Shown one piece after another: positions 34,316 to 42,569 of a stretch of DNA of 64,000 bases. A program made the translations under genes and the position numbers. The notes under the pieces were generated by a model. It ran no database searches. It saw only the letters and a program-made list of their open reading frames with translations, and was not told the DNA's origin. Source of the DNA: Streptosporangiaceae bacterium (GTDB taxonomy: Bacteria > Actinomycetota > Actinomycetes > Streptosporangiales > Streptosporangiaceae); the NCBI GenBank assembly GCA_025934635.1, contig JAICWX010000002.1:1-64000 (forward strand). The letters are read 5' to 3'. Within the stretch, counting starts at the first letter, position 1, and each line of letters opens with the position of its first letter.

Positions 34316-35462
34316 ATGCCTCCAGCGCGAGCCGGATGTTCTCCACCGAATTGGCGTAGGAAAACCGCAGGAAACCCTCGCCGTAGGAGCCGAATGCCGG
34401 CCCGCCCAGCGCCGCCACCCCCGCGTCCGCCAGCAGCCGGGCTTGCAAGTCCGACGAGGACTGCCCGGTCCCGGTGATGTCCGGGAAGGCGTAGAAGGCG
34501 CCCTGCGGCTCGAGGCAGCTGACGCCGGGCAGGTCGTTGAGCCCGGCCACGACGACGTCCCGGCGGCGGCGGAATTCCGCCACCATCGCCTCGACCGGAT
34601 CCCACGGGCCTTCCAGGGCGGCGATGGCCGCGTACTGGCTGAACGCGGACGTGCACGAGACCGAGTTGATGGCCAGCCGGGTGACCGGCTCCACCAGGGC
34701 GGGCGGGAACACGCCGAAGCCGAGCCGCCAGCCGGTCATCGCGAAGGTCTTCGACCACCCGTCCAGCAGGATCGTCCGGTCTGCCATCCCCTCCACGTCG
34801 AGCACGCTGGCGTGCTGCTGGCCGTACCGGATGGCCCAGTACACCTCGTCGGTCAGCACGATGAGGTCATGCCGCATGGCGATGGCGGCGATCTCCTCGC
34901 AGTCCTTCTGGGTAAGCGCGCTGCCGCACGGGTTGTGCGGCGAGTTGATGATCAGCAGCCTGGTCCGGTCCGTGATCAGCCGCTCGAGCTCGTCGGTGTC
35001 GATGCGGAAGCCGTTGCGCTGGCGCAGCGGGACGGGAACCGGCACCGCCCCCGCGAACGAGGTGATGGACTCGTACATCGGGAAACCGGGGTCGGGGTAG
35101 AGCACCTCGTCGCCCTCGCCCGCCAGGGCGAGGATGGTGAAGAACATGATCGGCTTGGCGCCCGGCGTGATGATGACCCGGTCCGGCGTGACCCGCATCC
35201 GGCCGGTTCGCTCGAGGAAGGCGGCCACGGCCTGGCGCAGCGGCGGGATGCCGGGCGCGGGCACGTAGTGGGTGGCGCCCGCGTGCAGGGCCTCGACCGC
35301 GGCCTCGACGATGTGCGGGGCGGTCGGGAAGTCCGGCTCGCCGATCTCCAGGTGGATGACCTTCCCGCCGGCGTCCTCGATCGCCCGGGCCCGGGCCAGC
35401 ACCTCGAAGGCGGACTCGGTGCCGAGGTTGGCCATGCGGTCGGCGAGCCGGATAGCTGTCAT
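34296..35462 (-). CDS. PLP-dependent class I/II aminotransferase
   Basis: 388 residues. HLEIGEPDFPTAPHIVEAAVEAL is the family opening; NSPHNPCGS, VLTDEVYWAI and DGWSKTFAMTGWRLGF contain the substrate Asn, the Asp-Tyr pair and the PLP-binding Lys. C-terminal RFSYANSVENIRLALEAF carries the carboxylate-binding Arg. It belongs to the aspartate/aromatic aminotransferase subgroup I-gamma. Substrate not predictable. The leader is AT-poor and lacks an evident RBS, so the ATG may be close to the transcription start. Confidence 0.93.
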   Translation of the reverse strand: MTAIRLADRMANLGTESAFEVLARARAIEDAGGKVIHLEIGEPDFPTAPHIVEAAVEALHAGATHYVPAPGIPPLRQAVAAFLERTGRMRVTPDRVIITPGAKPIMFFTILALAGEGDEVLYPDPGFPMYESITSFAGAVPVPVPLRQRNGFRIDTDELERLITDRTRLLIINSPHNPCGSALTQKDCEEIAAIAMRHDLIVLTDEVYWAIRYGQQHASVLDVEGMADRTILLDGWSKTFAMTGWRLGFGVFPPALVEPVTRLAINSVSCTSAFSQYAAIAALEGPWDPVEAMVAEFRRRRDVVVAGLNDLPGVSCLEPQGAFYAFPDITGTGQSSSDLQARLLADAGVAALGGPAFGSYGEGFLRFSYANSVENIRLALEAFRAQLG

Positions 35463-35537
35463 GGCCCAATGGTATGTCTGTGACGGTTTGGCGTTAAGAG
35501 CCGGGAGTGCCCAGGGAGTGATCCTGGTGTAGCCGGT

Positions 35538-35750
35538 TCAGCCGAGCTCAGCCTGCCCCATCTTGATACGGCTGACGAATCCGTGCCACTGGTCCGCCCC
35601 AAACCGGAGCCTAGCTCCCGATCGATCCCGCGAATCCCTGACCAGAACAGACGACTCCGAGGTAACTACCTCGATACATCCGCCATCGGCACCGCTGAAA
35701 CTGCTTTTGCGCCAGACAGGTGTCGAGTTCGGGTTCCGCTGAGTGGCCAT
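35538..35750 (-). CDS. DUF397 small protein, partner of the Scr1-type regulator
   Basis: The ATG at 35750 gives 70 residues, typical of DUF397. The signatures are WRKSSFSGADGGCIEVV, VLVRDSRDRSGARLRF and W-x-F-V at the end, all as in the family that includes S. coelicolor WhiJ-linked and AbaA-ORF small proteins. It binds its cognate Scr1/WhiJ-like helix-turn-helix protein. That gene is upstream on the same strand. The 262-base gap between the two is unusually long and AT-richer, so the pair may have separate promoters. Confidence 0.9.
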   Translation of the reverse strand: MATQRNPNSTPVWRKSSFSGADGGCIEVVTSESSVLVRDSRDRSGARLRFGADQWHGFVSRIKMGQAELG

Positions 35751-36012
35751 AGAGCTAGATCCTTCGTTCGCCGTTCGATTCGAAGTATCCCATATCTGGC
35801 GCAGGGGCCTCGAACGCAAGAAGTCGACAAAGCATAGAAAACCACCACTCTGTGGCATCCTTCGCCATAGAGTTTAAGCGTCATGGCTTGGCCGACATAG
35901 ACGTCCGGGTGAACGAAATCTGTCCGGCTAGTTGCGGATCTTCCTGCTTACCTCCTGGGTTGCTCGGTTCGGCGGACGGTACTCGGCTGTGGTGACCCGG
36001 CTTCGTGCCTGG

Positions 36013-36885
36013 TTACGACATGTCTTCCGCTACGCTCCGGATAAGCTCGACGGACTTCTCCGCCGTCAGCGCGTCCTCAAGCAGGAGTTCGAAGTCGGCC
36101 CGATATTCTGTGATCGCGGGATCTTCACCTTGCACCATGCTGGCGAATTCGCCCCGGCCGGCGTCAATGTAGAGCAGATCGGGCAGGCCCCCCTCGAACT
36201 CCAGCAGGGTGAACGGGCCATACAGGCCGCGGTGCGCGCCCGCCTCGAACGGGATTACCCGCACCGTGATCAACTCATCTTGCTCCGCCTTATCCGCGAT
36301 CTCACGCAGCTGAGCCGGCATGATGTTGGGGTCCTTGGCGATCCCGACGTGTCGCCGGATGACCGCCTCGTCTACGACGTAGTACTGACGGGGCCGAGGA
36401 TCCCGCTGGGCGAGCTCTGACTGGCGCTGGCGCCGGAGCCCCACGATCGCGGCCACCCGGACCGCGTCGACCGAGTTGACGGTGACCGCCTCCGCGTACG
36501 CGACGGTCTGCAACATGCCCGGAAGGAATCCGGACTGAAACTGCCTGATGAAGGCGGCACCCGCCTCGAAGCCCACGTAATTGAGGTACGTCGGGGAGAC
36601 GTCATCCCGGTACTTGTCCCACCAGGCACGCTCGCGCGCTCCCCGGTTAAGGAGCTGGAGCCGCTCGCGGGTGCTCTCGGAGGTGACTCCGTACCTGTCC
36701 AGGATGGCGTCCAGGTCAACCTTGGTAATCGCGCTCCGGCCGCCCTCTACCCGGATCAGTTTGGACGGAGACCATTCAAGCTGGGCGGCAATTTGCTCTT
36801 GCGTCAGCCCGCTCTCCCGCCGCAAACGCACGAGTTCACCACGAAGCAACGCGCTCTGGACAACCGGGCCCTGGTCGGTAGCCAT
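36013..36885 (-). CDS. Scr1/WhiJ-like helix-turn-helix regulator with DUF5753 domain
   Basis: 290 residues. Residues 14-70 are an XRE-type helix-turn-helix (LVRLRRESGLTQEQIAAQLEWSPSKLIRVEGGR). The rest is DUF5753: ERAWWDKYRDD, FEAGAAFIRQFQSGFLPGMLQTVAYAEAV, RRQRQSELAQRDPRPRQYYVVDEAVIRRHVG, then VRVIPFEAGAHRGLYGPFTLLEF. Such proteins act with DUF397 partners in development and antibiotic control, resembling toxin-antitoxin-like pairs. The transcript appears to be leaderless (see promoter). No third toxic component is visible. Confidence 0.92.
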   Translation of the reverse strand: MATDQGPVVQSALLRGELVRLRRESGLTQEQIAAQLEWSPSKLIRVEGGRSAITKVDLDAILDRYGVTSESTRERLQLLNRGARERAWWDKYRDDVSPTYLNYVGFEAGAAFIRQFQSGFLPGMLQTVAYAEAVTVNSVDAVRVAAIVGLRRQRQSELAQRDPRPRQYYVVDEAVIRRHVGIAKDPNIMPAQLREIADKAEQDELITVRVIPFEAGAHRGLYGPFTLLEFEGGLPDLLYIDAGRGEFASMVQGEDPAITEYRADFELLLEDALTAEKSVELIRSVAEDMS

Positions 36886-36891
36886 AGAAAA

Positions 36892-36919
36892 TTATTACTT
36901 TCTGTAGTTGATAGTTCAA
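36892..36919 (-). promoter_or_regulatory. Promoter of the Scr1-type gene (leaderless)
   Basis: Read on the minus strand, TTGAAC (36914-36919), a 16-base spacer and TAATAA (36892-36897) match -35 and -10 boxes. The -10 ends 6 bases before the ATG at 36885, so transcription should begin at or next to the start codon. Confidence 0.6.
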
Positions 36920-36940
36920 GACTCTTGAGGGTACCGGGAT

Positions 36941-37079
36941 GCCAGGTAGCAAGAAGCTAGGGCGCAGTGTGTTGTGTGTCACGCACCTTGATCATCCCCT
37001 TGCGAGAGGCGATCGCAAAGTGGCTGCCAGGTTCCCTGGGCTAGGTTGCAGACTATCAGAGTTCGTTCTGCTACCTGGC
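36941..37079. repeat. 11-bp perfect inverted repeat with CCAGGTAG core
   Basis: GCCAGGTAGCA (36941-36951) and TGCTACCTGGC (37069-37079) are perfect reverse complements. A third CTACCTGG copy at 37126-37133 continues into GGTAG to make a small hairpin. They lie upstream of the Scr1-type promoter and are candidate binding sites. Confidence 0.55.
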
Positions 37080-37312
37080 AAGTTGGTGTGTTCCAGGTCG
37101 CAGCATGACACCTTGTAAGGTTTAACTACCTGGTGGTAGCATGCTCGTAGCATAACTATCGGTAGACACGCTGCTTGATTCTGCATAAAAAAGCGCGACA
37201 AAAGTTAACTAAACGTGACACGAAACTCCGGCGCGAGTCGCGATCCCATCCGGAGCTCGCCCCCGAGGAGGTCACCACCGAAGCGCTAGCAACCTCGCCA
37301 CCATAAAGCAAG

Positions 37313-37373
37313 CCGTCCCCACGCCTCCCCGATCAACGGTTGGCGCCACGGATCGAGGGGGCGTCAGGGACGG
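37313..37373. other. Long imperfect hairpin, possible structured RNA
   Basis: The left arm 37313-37334 begins CCGTCCCC and the right arm 37351-37373 ends AGGGACGG. Stem blocks are CCGTCCC/GGGACGG, ACGCC/GGCGT and CCCCGATC against GATCGAGGGG, around a 16-base loop. There is no T-run on either strand, so a simple terminator is unlikely. Confidence 0.5.
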
Positions 37374-37765
37374 CCCTCCAACCGCTCCGAGTCCACAGCC
37401 CAGAGGAGGGTCCGTCGTTGTGAGCCCGAACCACACTCGGCACGTGTCAGAGGGATCAGCGCAGTCCATCCGGCCTAAGCCGGACATGCCCGCCGCTTCC
37501 TCATCCACCAGGCGTTTTACTCATTGCGGCCTGATTATCATACCTGGCCATTACCACGGGCGCTATAGAGCTGACGAAAATCCCGCCTCAGCAGCCTCCG
37601 GAAACATAGTTTTTACATCCGGCAGGATTCTCCGGCAAGGGCGAGGAGAGAGCAAAAAGCCTATTGACCAGGAGTTTCTCCTGGTCCAGGTCGTTCGCTA
37701 CGAAAACAAACAAAATGCTCTGGCCATAACCAACCCGCAAGGTTCCATTAGGAACACCTTGCCAT

Positions 37766-39220
37766 TTGACATCGGCACTGCCTGCCAATGTCGTGGAAGG
37801 GGGAGGTGTGGACCGCGCGGCAGGGTTTCCTGAGGCGAATGACGACCAGCCGGGCGCGGAGGCGGCCGACATCGAGCCGGGCCGGCCCGGCGACTCGAAG
37901 CGGAAGGTCACCTTCTCGGTCTCGCTGGAGGTGACGCAGTCCGGGCTACGGAGTGTTCCGCCGCGGCGCCGGAGCGCCCAGGCGCCGCACCCTGCCCTGG
38001 TGAGCGCGAGGATCGTCGACTGGCTTCGCCGGTCCGTCCAGCCGTCGATATCGAAGGCTCAGAAGTGGCGGGAGCTAGGGATCCCGCCAGTGCAGCGTGA
38101 GCGCCCCGGCCGGCCTGGTCTGCCCCCGGTCAGCTTCTGGGACGCGCTCGATGCGACCGAACGCGTGGCGCTGGCCACGGTGGCAGTCGCCGAGGGATTC
38201 ACGGCCGGCCAGCCGCTGATGCGCGAGGGCGACCTAGCGGATCACGTCATGGTAATTACCGCGGGGCACGTCGAGGTGTGCGTCGACGAGAACGGCTGGG
38301 AGCGCGCACTAGCCGAGCGCGGTCCCGGCGATCTGGTCGGCGAACGCGGCGGGCTCCAGGTCCGGATCCGTTCTGCCAGCGTCATAGCACTGGATGCGGT
38401 AGAGGTCCTGACCGTGAGCACCGGAGCCTTCCAGGCCTTTGTCAGCGCCCACCCGCAGGTCTTCGACATCGTGGAACAGCAACTCTACGACCGGCTTACC
38501 GAGACCGCGGCCGTCCGGCCCGATCGGCTCCGGCCCAGGGACACCGTTCTCGCGTCCGTCCACTGCCCGGTCTCGGCGCTCACGGTCCCGACGCTCCCGC
38601 CCTTGAACGGCGAGCACTGCACGATTGTGTATTCCGATATCGTCGGATTCAGCTCGAGGGAGCGCAACGACGCGGACCGTCTCGTCATCAGGAGGGCGCT
38701 CTACGGCATCACGCGCAAGATCCTGCAGGGCATACCCGGCGCCTGGTCTCAGGATCGCGGCGACGGCCTGCTCACGGTGATCCCGCCCAGCGTACCGACG
38801 GCGGAGGTGATCGCCCTGCTGCACCGGGATCTGCCCGCCGCGCTTGACCGGCATAATCGCACCGATCGCGGAGCTACCCGGTTCCAGCTTCGGATCGCCA
38901 TCGACGTCGGACCGGTGACCAGCGACATGATGGGGGTTTCCGGAGAGGCGATCATCATCGCCGCGCGCCTGCTCGAGGCACCAGTGTTCAAGGCCGCCTT
39001 CGCCACGGGTACGGTCAGCTTCGGAGTCATTTCCTCAAGCTTTGTCTTCGAGGCGGTCATCAAGCACAGCCTGAACCCGCTTGACCTGGCCGGTTACTTC
39101 GAGATCCCGGTCAAGGTAAAGGGGTTCAGCGCCCTGGCCTGGATGAAGATATTCGGCCCCTCGGCTCCGCCCGCCGCCTTTTACCGGTCCGCCCGGCCCG
39201 CCTCATTAGGCGCCAGATGA
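37766..39220 (+). CDS. Cyclic-nucleotide-binding domain fused to a class III cyclase-like domain
   Basis: 484 residues. The start is uncertain: ATG 37766, or the GTG at 37808 next to GGGGGAGG. Residues 1-120 are of low complexity with a positively charged stretch. Residues about 125-245 are a cNMP-binding domain (TAGQPLMREGDLADHVMVITAGHVEV, then GDLVGERGGLQVRIRSASVIAL, the phosphate-binding cassette). Residues about 280-450 resemble a nucleotidyl cyclase: CTIVYSDIVGFSSRE supplies the first metal Asp and WSQDRGDGLLTV the second; but the usual Lys ahead of GDG is Gln, and the Asn-Arg motif reads AIIIAARLLEAP, with Ile in place of Asn. Whether it makes a cyclic nucleotide is doubtful. It overlaps the NUDIX gene by 15 bases at the 3' end. 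Confidence 0.8.
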   Translation: MTSALPANVVEGGGVDRAAGFPEANDDQPGAEAADIEPGRPGDSKRKVTFSVSLEVTQSGLRSVPPRRRSAQAPHPALVSARIVDWLRRSVQPSISKAQKWRELGIPPVQRERPGRPGLPPVSFWDALDATERVALATVAVAEGFTAGQPLMREGDLADHVMVITAGHVEVCVDENGWERALAERGPGDLVGERGGLQVRIRSASVIALDAVEVLTVSTGAFQAFVSAHPQVFDIVEQQLYDRLTETAAVRPDRLRPRDTVLASVHCPVSALTVPTLPPLNGEHCTIVYSDIVGFSSRERNDADRLVIRRALYGITRKILQGIPGAWSQDRGDGLLTVIPPSVPTAEVIALLHRDLPAALDRHNRTDRGATRFQLRIAIDVGPVTSDMMGVSGEAIIIAARLLEAPVFKAAFATGTVSFGVISSSFVFEAVIKHSLNPLDLAGYFEIPVKVKGFSALAWMKIFGPSAPPAAFYRSARPASLGAR

Positions 39221-39784
39221 GCTGCCGCGCAGCAGAGGCTCCAGCCGGGTCAGAGCTTGCCTGAGGTTGGGCTCGGAGGTGGTGGCGTGGGCCTCGGGCA
39301 GGGTCAGCCAGCGTAGGGGGGCGTCCGGGGTCTCCGGGCGCGCGGCACCCGGGTCCGCGGTGGCCATGAAGAAGCGGATGTCGGCGTGCTCGTGGGCGGG
39401 CTCGCCTTTGCCGGGGGGGACGCGGACGATGACGACCTGGCGGATGGCGGCGTCGGGCCAGGGGACCAGGTCGGTCAGGCCGGTTTCTTCTTCCGCTTCG
39501 CGGGCGACGATGGCGAGGGGATCGGTCTCGCCTGGGTCGCCGTGGCCGCCGACCTGCAGCCAGGCCTGCTGGCGCTGGTGCCAGCGCAGCAGCACGCGCG
39601 CCGTCGGCGGGTGCGCGATCAGGGCGGACGCGGTGACGTGCAGCGGCAGGTCGCGCCGGTAGGGATCAGCGGCGGTCTCGAGCAGCGCACGGAGCCGTCG
39701 CACGTCGGCTGTCTCGGCGTCGCCCTCGGGATGGTAGCGGTCCAGGAGGGTGGTCAGGTCAGGCACCGAACTCGGATCAGGCAC
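39206..39784 (-). CDS. NUDIX hydrolase
   Basis: 192 residues from GTG at 39784 (an in-frame GTG at 39766 is an alternative). The Nudix box reads GGHGDPGETDPLAIVAREAEEETGL with an extended spacing at its start, still giving the REAEEETGL metal-binding helix. The substrate (nucleoside diphosphate derivative) is unknown. The gene start lies inside the last 8 bases of the gluconolactonase gene, so the two are co-translated. Confidence 0.88.
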   Translation of the reverse strand: MPDPSSVPDLTTLLDRYHPEGDAETADVRRLRALLETAADPYRRDLPLHVTASALIAHPPTARVLLRWHQRQQAWLQVGGHGDPGETDPLAIVAREAEEETGLTDLVPWPDAAIRQVVIVRVPPGKGEPAHEHADIRFFMATADPGAARPETPDAPLRWLTLPEAHATTSEPNLRQALTRLEPLLRGSSSGA

Positions 39785-40652
39785 CGAACAAGTATGGCGG
39801 GCGGCCGGTGACGCCGGGGGTGCAGGCGAAGATGTCGCCGGCGTGGGGCTGCGCGGCTATCTCGGCCGGGGTGAAGTTCTCCCGGGCGGTCGTGATGTAG
39901 AGGGTGCCCAGGTCCGCGCCGCCGAAGGCGGCCGAGGTGACCTGGGTGACCGGGAGCTTCACGACCGTGTCCAGGCGGCCGTCGGGCGTGTAGCGGCGCA
40001 GTTCACCGGAGCCCCACACGGCGAGCCACAGGCCGCCCTCGGCGTCGAGGGTCAGGCCGTCGGGCAGGCCGCCGGAGACCGGGATGAACTGGCGCCGGGC
40101 GGACAGCGCGCCGGTATCGGGATCGCTGTCGAACACGTCCACTCCCCCGCCGTAGCTGTCCGCGAAGTAGAACGTCTGGCGGTCATCGGCCCAGTCCAGG
40201 CCGTTGGAGAGCCCGATGCCGCCGAGCAGCTCGGTGACCGAGCCGTCGGGGGCGAGCCGGTACAGGGCGCACGGCGGGCCCTTGTCGGCCAGCGTGCAGG
40301 TTCCGGCCCAGAAGCTCCCCCACGGGTCCGGCTTGCCGTCGTTGAACCGGAACACGCTCCCGTCGACCGCGAAGTCACCCAGCCGCCGCAGGTCGCTGCC
40401 GTCGTCGCCGGCCAGCGCGAAATGGTCGGCCAGCGCGAGGACCAGGCCGCCGTCGCGGGTCAGGCCGGCGGTGCCGAGCTCGCCGCCGGTCTCGAACCAG
40501 GTGTGCCCGGCGGTGGCCGGGTCGAGCGCGTGCACCTGGCCGCGCAGGATGTCCACCCAGCGCAGCTGGCCGTGAGCGGCGTCCCAGAACGGTCCCTCGG
40601 CCAGCTCGCACTGGGCCGGGACCGCGAGCTCGGCATCCAGGGTTCTCGTCAT
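39777..40652 (-). CDS. SMP-30/gluconolactonase-family sugar lactonase
   Basis: The ATG at 40652 has AGGAGG 8 bases upstream and is chosen over 40694. 291 residues. CELAEGPFWDAAHGQLRWVDI, GSVFRFNDGKPDPWGSFWAG and IGLSNGLDWADDRQTFYFADSY carry the conserved Glu, Asn and Asp residues that bind the catalytic calcium/zinc. Lactonases of this type hydrolyse gluconolactone or similar sugar lactones. Operon with the NUDIX gene; a TetR-type gene follows upstream after 46 bases. Confidence 0.9.
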   Translation of the reverse strand: MTRTLDAELAVPAQCELAEGPFWDAAHGQLRWVDILRGQVHALDPATAGHTWFETGGELGTAGLTRDGGLVLALADHFALAGDDGSDLRRLGDFAVDGSVFRFNDGKPDPWGSFWAGTCTLADKGPPCALYRLAPDGSVTELLGGIGLSNGLDWADDRQTFYFADSYGGGVDVFDSDPDTGALSARRQFIPVSGGLPDGLTLDAEGGLWLAVWGSGELRRYTPDGRLDTVVKLPVTQVTSAAFGGADLGTLYITTARENFTPAEIAAQPHAGDIFACTPGVTGRPPYLFGA

Positions 40653-40698
40653 GACGCGCGCCTCCTGTCGTTTTTCGTTCCCCACCAGTACCACACGG

Positions 40699-41451
40699 TC
40701 AGGTGATGCCGGTGAGGTGGATCCAGCGGCGGACGCACTCGGCGAAGAAGGCCTCGCGGTCGCCTGGTTCCTCGCCGACCACGCCGTGCAGCTGTCCGTA
40801 GAGCTCGAACGAGACGACGCCGAACAGGTTCGTCCACACCATGAGCGCGCGCTGGACGAGTGCGGCGGGAACGCCGGGCGGCAGGTAGGAACGGATCGGG
40901 GCGACGGCGGCCGCGACGGGCTGGGCCTCCGCGTCCTTGGTGTCCGCGTCCGGGAGGCGGCCCGCCAGCGCGGCCTCGACGACGATCCGGAGCAGCAGGG
41001 CGGTGACCCGGGAGGCGGGCCGCACGGTGTCGGCCGGGGCCACGTAGCCGGGGACGGGCGAGCCGTAGATCAGCGCGTACTCGTTCGGGTGGGCCAGGGC
41101 CCAGGCCCGGACGGCCGTGCAGGCGGCGGCGAGGCGGCCGGCCAGGTCGTCCCGGTCGACGGTCGCCTCGCCGGCCTCGGCGGCGGTCCCGAGCGAGTCG
41201 TAGGCGTCGATGATCAGCCGGGTCAGCAGCTCGTCGCGGCTGCTGAAGTAGCGGTACAGGGCGGAGGAGGCCATGCCGAGGTCCCGGGCGATGGCCCGCA
41301 GGCTCAGCGCCGGGGCGCCGTCGGTCGCCAGGTAGCCGCGGGCCGCCTTCAGGATCTCCGCGGTGATCTCCGCCCGGGCGCGCTCGCGGGCCGTCCGCGG
41401 CGCTGACGGCGGCCCTGCGGTCCGGCTGGCCTGGTCGTTCGCATCGCTCAT
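40699..41451 (-). CDS. TetR-family regulator with WHG (TetR_C_13) domain
   Basis: 250 residues from the ATG at 41451. The N-terminal helix-turn-helix is EILKAARGYLATDGAPALSLRAIARDLGMASSALYRYFSSRDELLTRLI. The C-terminal WHG-type domain includes HPNEYALIYGSPVPGYVAPADTV and LVQRALMVWTNLFGVVSFELYGQL. It is divergent from the epimerase-like gene and has two inverted repeats with an AGAGC core in between, so it very likely controls that gene and itself. Confidence 0.93.
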   Translation of the reverse strand: MSDANDQASRTAGPPSAPRTARERARAEITAEILKAARGYLATDGAPALSLRAIARDLGMASSALYRYFSSRDELLTRLIIDAYDSLGTAAEAGEATVDRDDLAGRLAAACTAVRAWALAHPNEYALIYGSPVPGYVAPADTVRPASRVTALLLRIVVEAALAGRLPDADTKDAEAQPVAAAVAPIRSYLPPGVPAALVQRALMVWTNLFGVVSFELYGQLHGVVGEEPGDREAFFAECVRRWIHLTGIT

Positions 41452-41493
41452 CCGCCGATGATCGCACGAGATCGAGATCGGCGGCAACAATTG

Positions 41494-41506
41494 AGAGCAG
41501 TGCTCT
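41494..41506. promoter_or_regulatory. Candidate TetR operator 1
   Basis: AGAGCA-G-TGCTCT is a perfect 6-bp inverted repeat 43 bases upstream of the tetR ATG. Confidence 0.5.
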
Positions 41507-41552
41507 TGCTTTTAGGTCAGGATCGCCTACCATCGAATCGAGAGCGATGCTC

Positions 41553-41570
41553 ACTAATGAGAGCATTAGT
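41553..41570. promoter_or_regulatory. Candidate TetR operator 2
   Basis: ACTAATG-AGAG-CATTAGT is a perfect 7-bp inverted repeat 16 bases ahead of the epimerase ATG and just before its GGAGG. A GAGC-GAT-GCTC repeat at 41542-41552 touches it. Confidence 0.55.
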
Positions 41571-41585
41571 CACGTGGAGGGTTCG

Positions 41586-42569
41586 ATGAGCGAATCAGGT
41601 CTGGTTATCGGCGCGGGCGTGATCGGCAGCCGGGTCGCCCAGCTGCTCGCCGAGCGCGGAGATCGTGTCACGGTGGTCAGCAGGCGCGGCTCGTCCCCGG
41701 CGGGGTCCGGCCCGCGGGACGGGGTTCCCGGGGTCACTCACGTGGCCGCCGACGCGGCGGACGCGGCGGCGATGGCCCGGCTGGCCGAGGGGGCGGCCGT
41801 CGTCTACAACTGCGTGAACCCGCCGTATCACCGCTGGCCGGCCGACTGGCCGCCGATCGCCGCCAGCGTGCTGGCCGCCGCCGAACGCAGCGGGGCGGTG
41901 CTGGTCACGCTGTCGAACCTGTACGGCTACGGTCCCGCGGGCCGCTCCCTGGGCGTCGGCGCGTACGACGAGGCGCACCCGATGACCGAGGCTACGCCGC
42001 TGGCCGCGACCGGGGCCAAGGGACGGATCCGGGCTCGCGTCTGGCAGGACGCGCTCGCCGCGCACCAGGCCGGGCGGGTCCGGGCGGCCGAGGTCCGCGC
42101 CTCCGATTTCGTCGGTCCCGGCGCGCAGAGCGCGCTGGGCGAACGGGTCCTCGGGCGGATCCGCCACGGGCGGGGCGTCTCGGTGCTCGGCCGGGCCGAC
42201 CAGCCGCATACCTGGTCGTTTACCGGCGACGTGGCCGGGATGCTGGTGGTGGCGGGCAGCGATCCCCGTGCCTGGGGGCGGGCCTGGCATGCGCCGTCGA
42301 ACGAGCCGCGCAGCCAGCGCGAGGCCGTGAATGACCTCGCGCTGGCGGCCGGAGCCGGGTCAGGCCGGGTCCGCGTCGGCACCGTGCCTTCGGTGCTGCT
42401 GCGCGGGATCGGGCTGGTCTCGCCGCTGATGCGCGAGCTGCGGGAGACCGAGTACCAGTTCCGCGACGCCTTCGTCATGGACTCCTCGGCCGCCCAGGCG
42501 GCCTTCGGCCTGAAGCCGACACCCTGGGATGAGGTCGTGTCCGCGACGGTCAGGCCTGCTAGTCAGTGA
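41586..42569 (+). CDS. NAD-dependent epimerase/dehydratase-like (extended SDR) oxidoreductase
   Basis: The ATG at 41586 follows GGAGG and gives 327 residues. Glycine-rich GAGVIGSRVAQLLAERG with R at the second strand end suggests NADP(H). AVVYNCVNPPYHRWP and LVTLSNLYGYGP contain the substrate-side Ser/Thr and Tyr; the usual YxxxK is replaced by a weak version, so it is an atypical extended SDR. Divergent from the TetR gene and probably repressed by it. Substrate unknown. Its 3' end overlaps the end of the convergent ABM-like gene by 11 bases. Confidence 0.85.
   Translation: MSESGLVIGAGVIGSRVAQLLAERGDRVTVVSRRGSSPAGSGPRDGVPGVTHVAADAADAAAMARLAEGAAVVYNCVNPPYHRWPADWPPIAASVLAAAERSGAVLVTLSNLYGYGPAGRSLGVGAYDEAHPMTEATPLAATGAKGRIRARVWQDALAAHQAGRVRAAEVRASDFVGPGAQSALGERVLGRIRHGRGVSVLGRADQPHTWSFTGDVAGMLVVAGSDPRAWGRAWHAPSNEPRSQREAVNDLALAAGAGSGRVRVGTVPSVLLRGIGLVSPLMRELRETEYQFRDAFVMDSSAAQAAFGLKPTPWDEVVSATVRPASQ

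Larger units (their letters stand above)
36920..37765. other. Gene-free, structured AT-richer island
   Basis: About 850 bases without a convincing frame on either strand; the candidate frames lack ribosome binding sites, family features and the local codon bias. It holds three CCAGGTAG/CTACCTGG elements, a long imperfect hairpin at 37313-37373 and an imperfect ACGGCCCTCC/GGAGGGTCCGT repeat just after it. The base composition is clearly lower in GC than its surroundings, suggesting an acquired or non-coding regulatory stretch. Confidence 0.55.

Noticed and set aside
37420..37833. Plus-strand frame of 137 codons in the gene-free island
   Set aside because: No ribosome binding site, mixed composition, overlap with the start of the cyclase-like gene and no recognisable domain.
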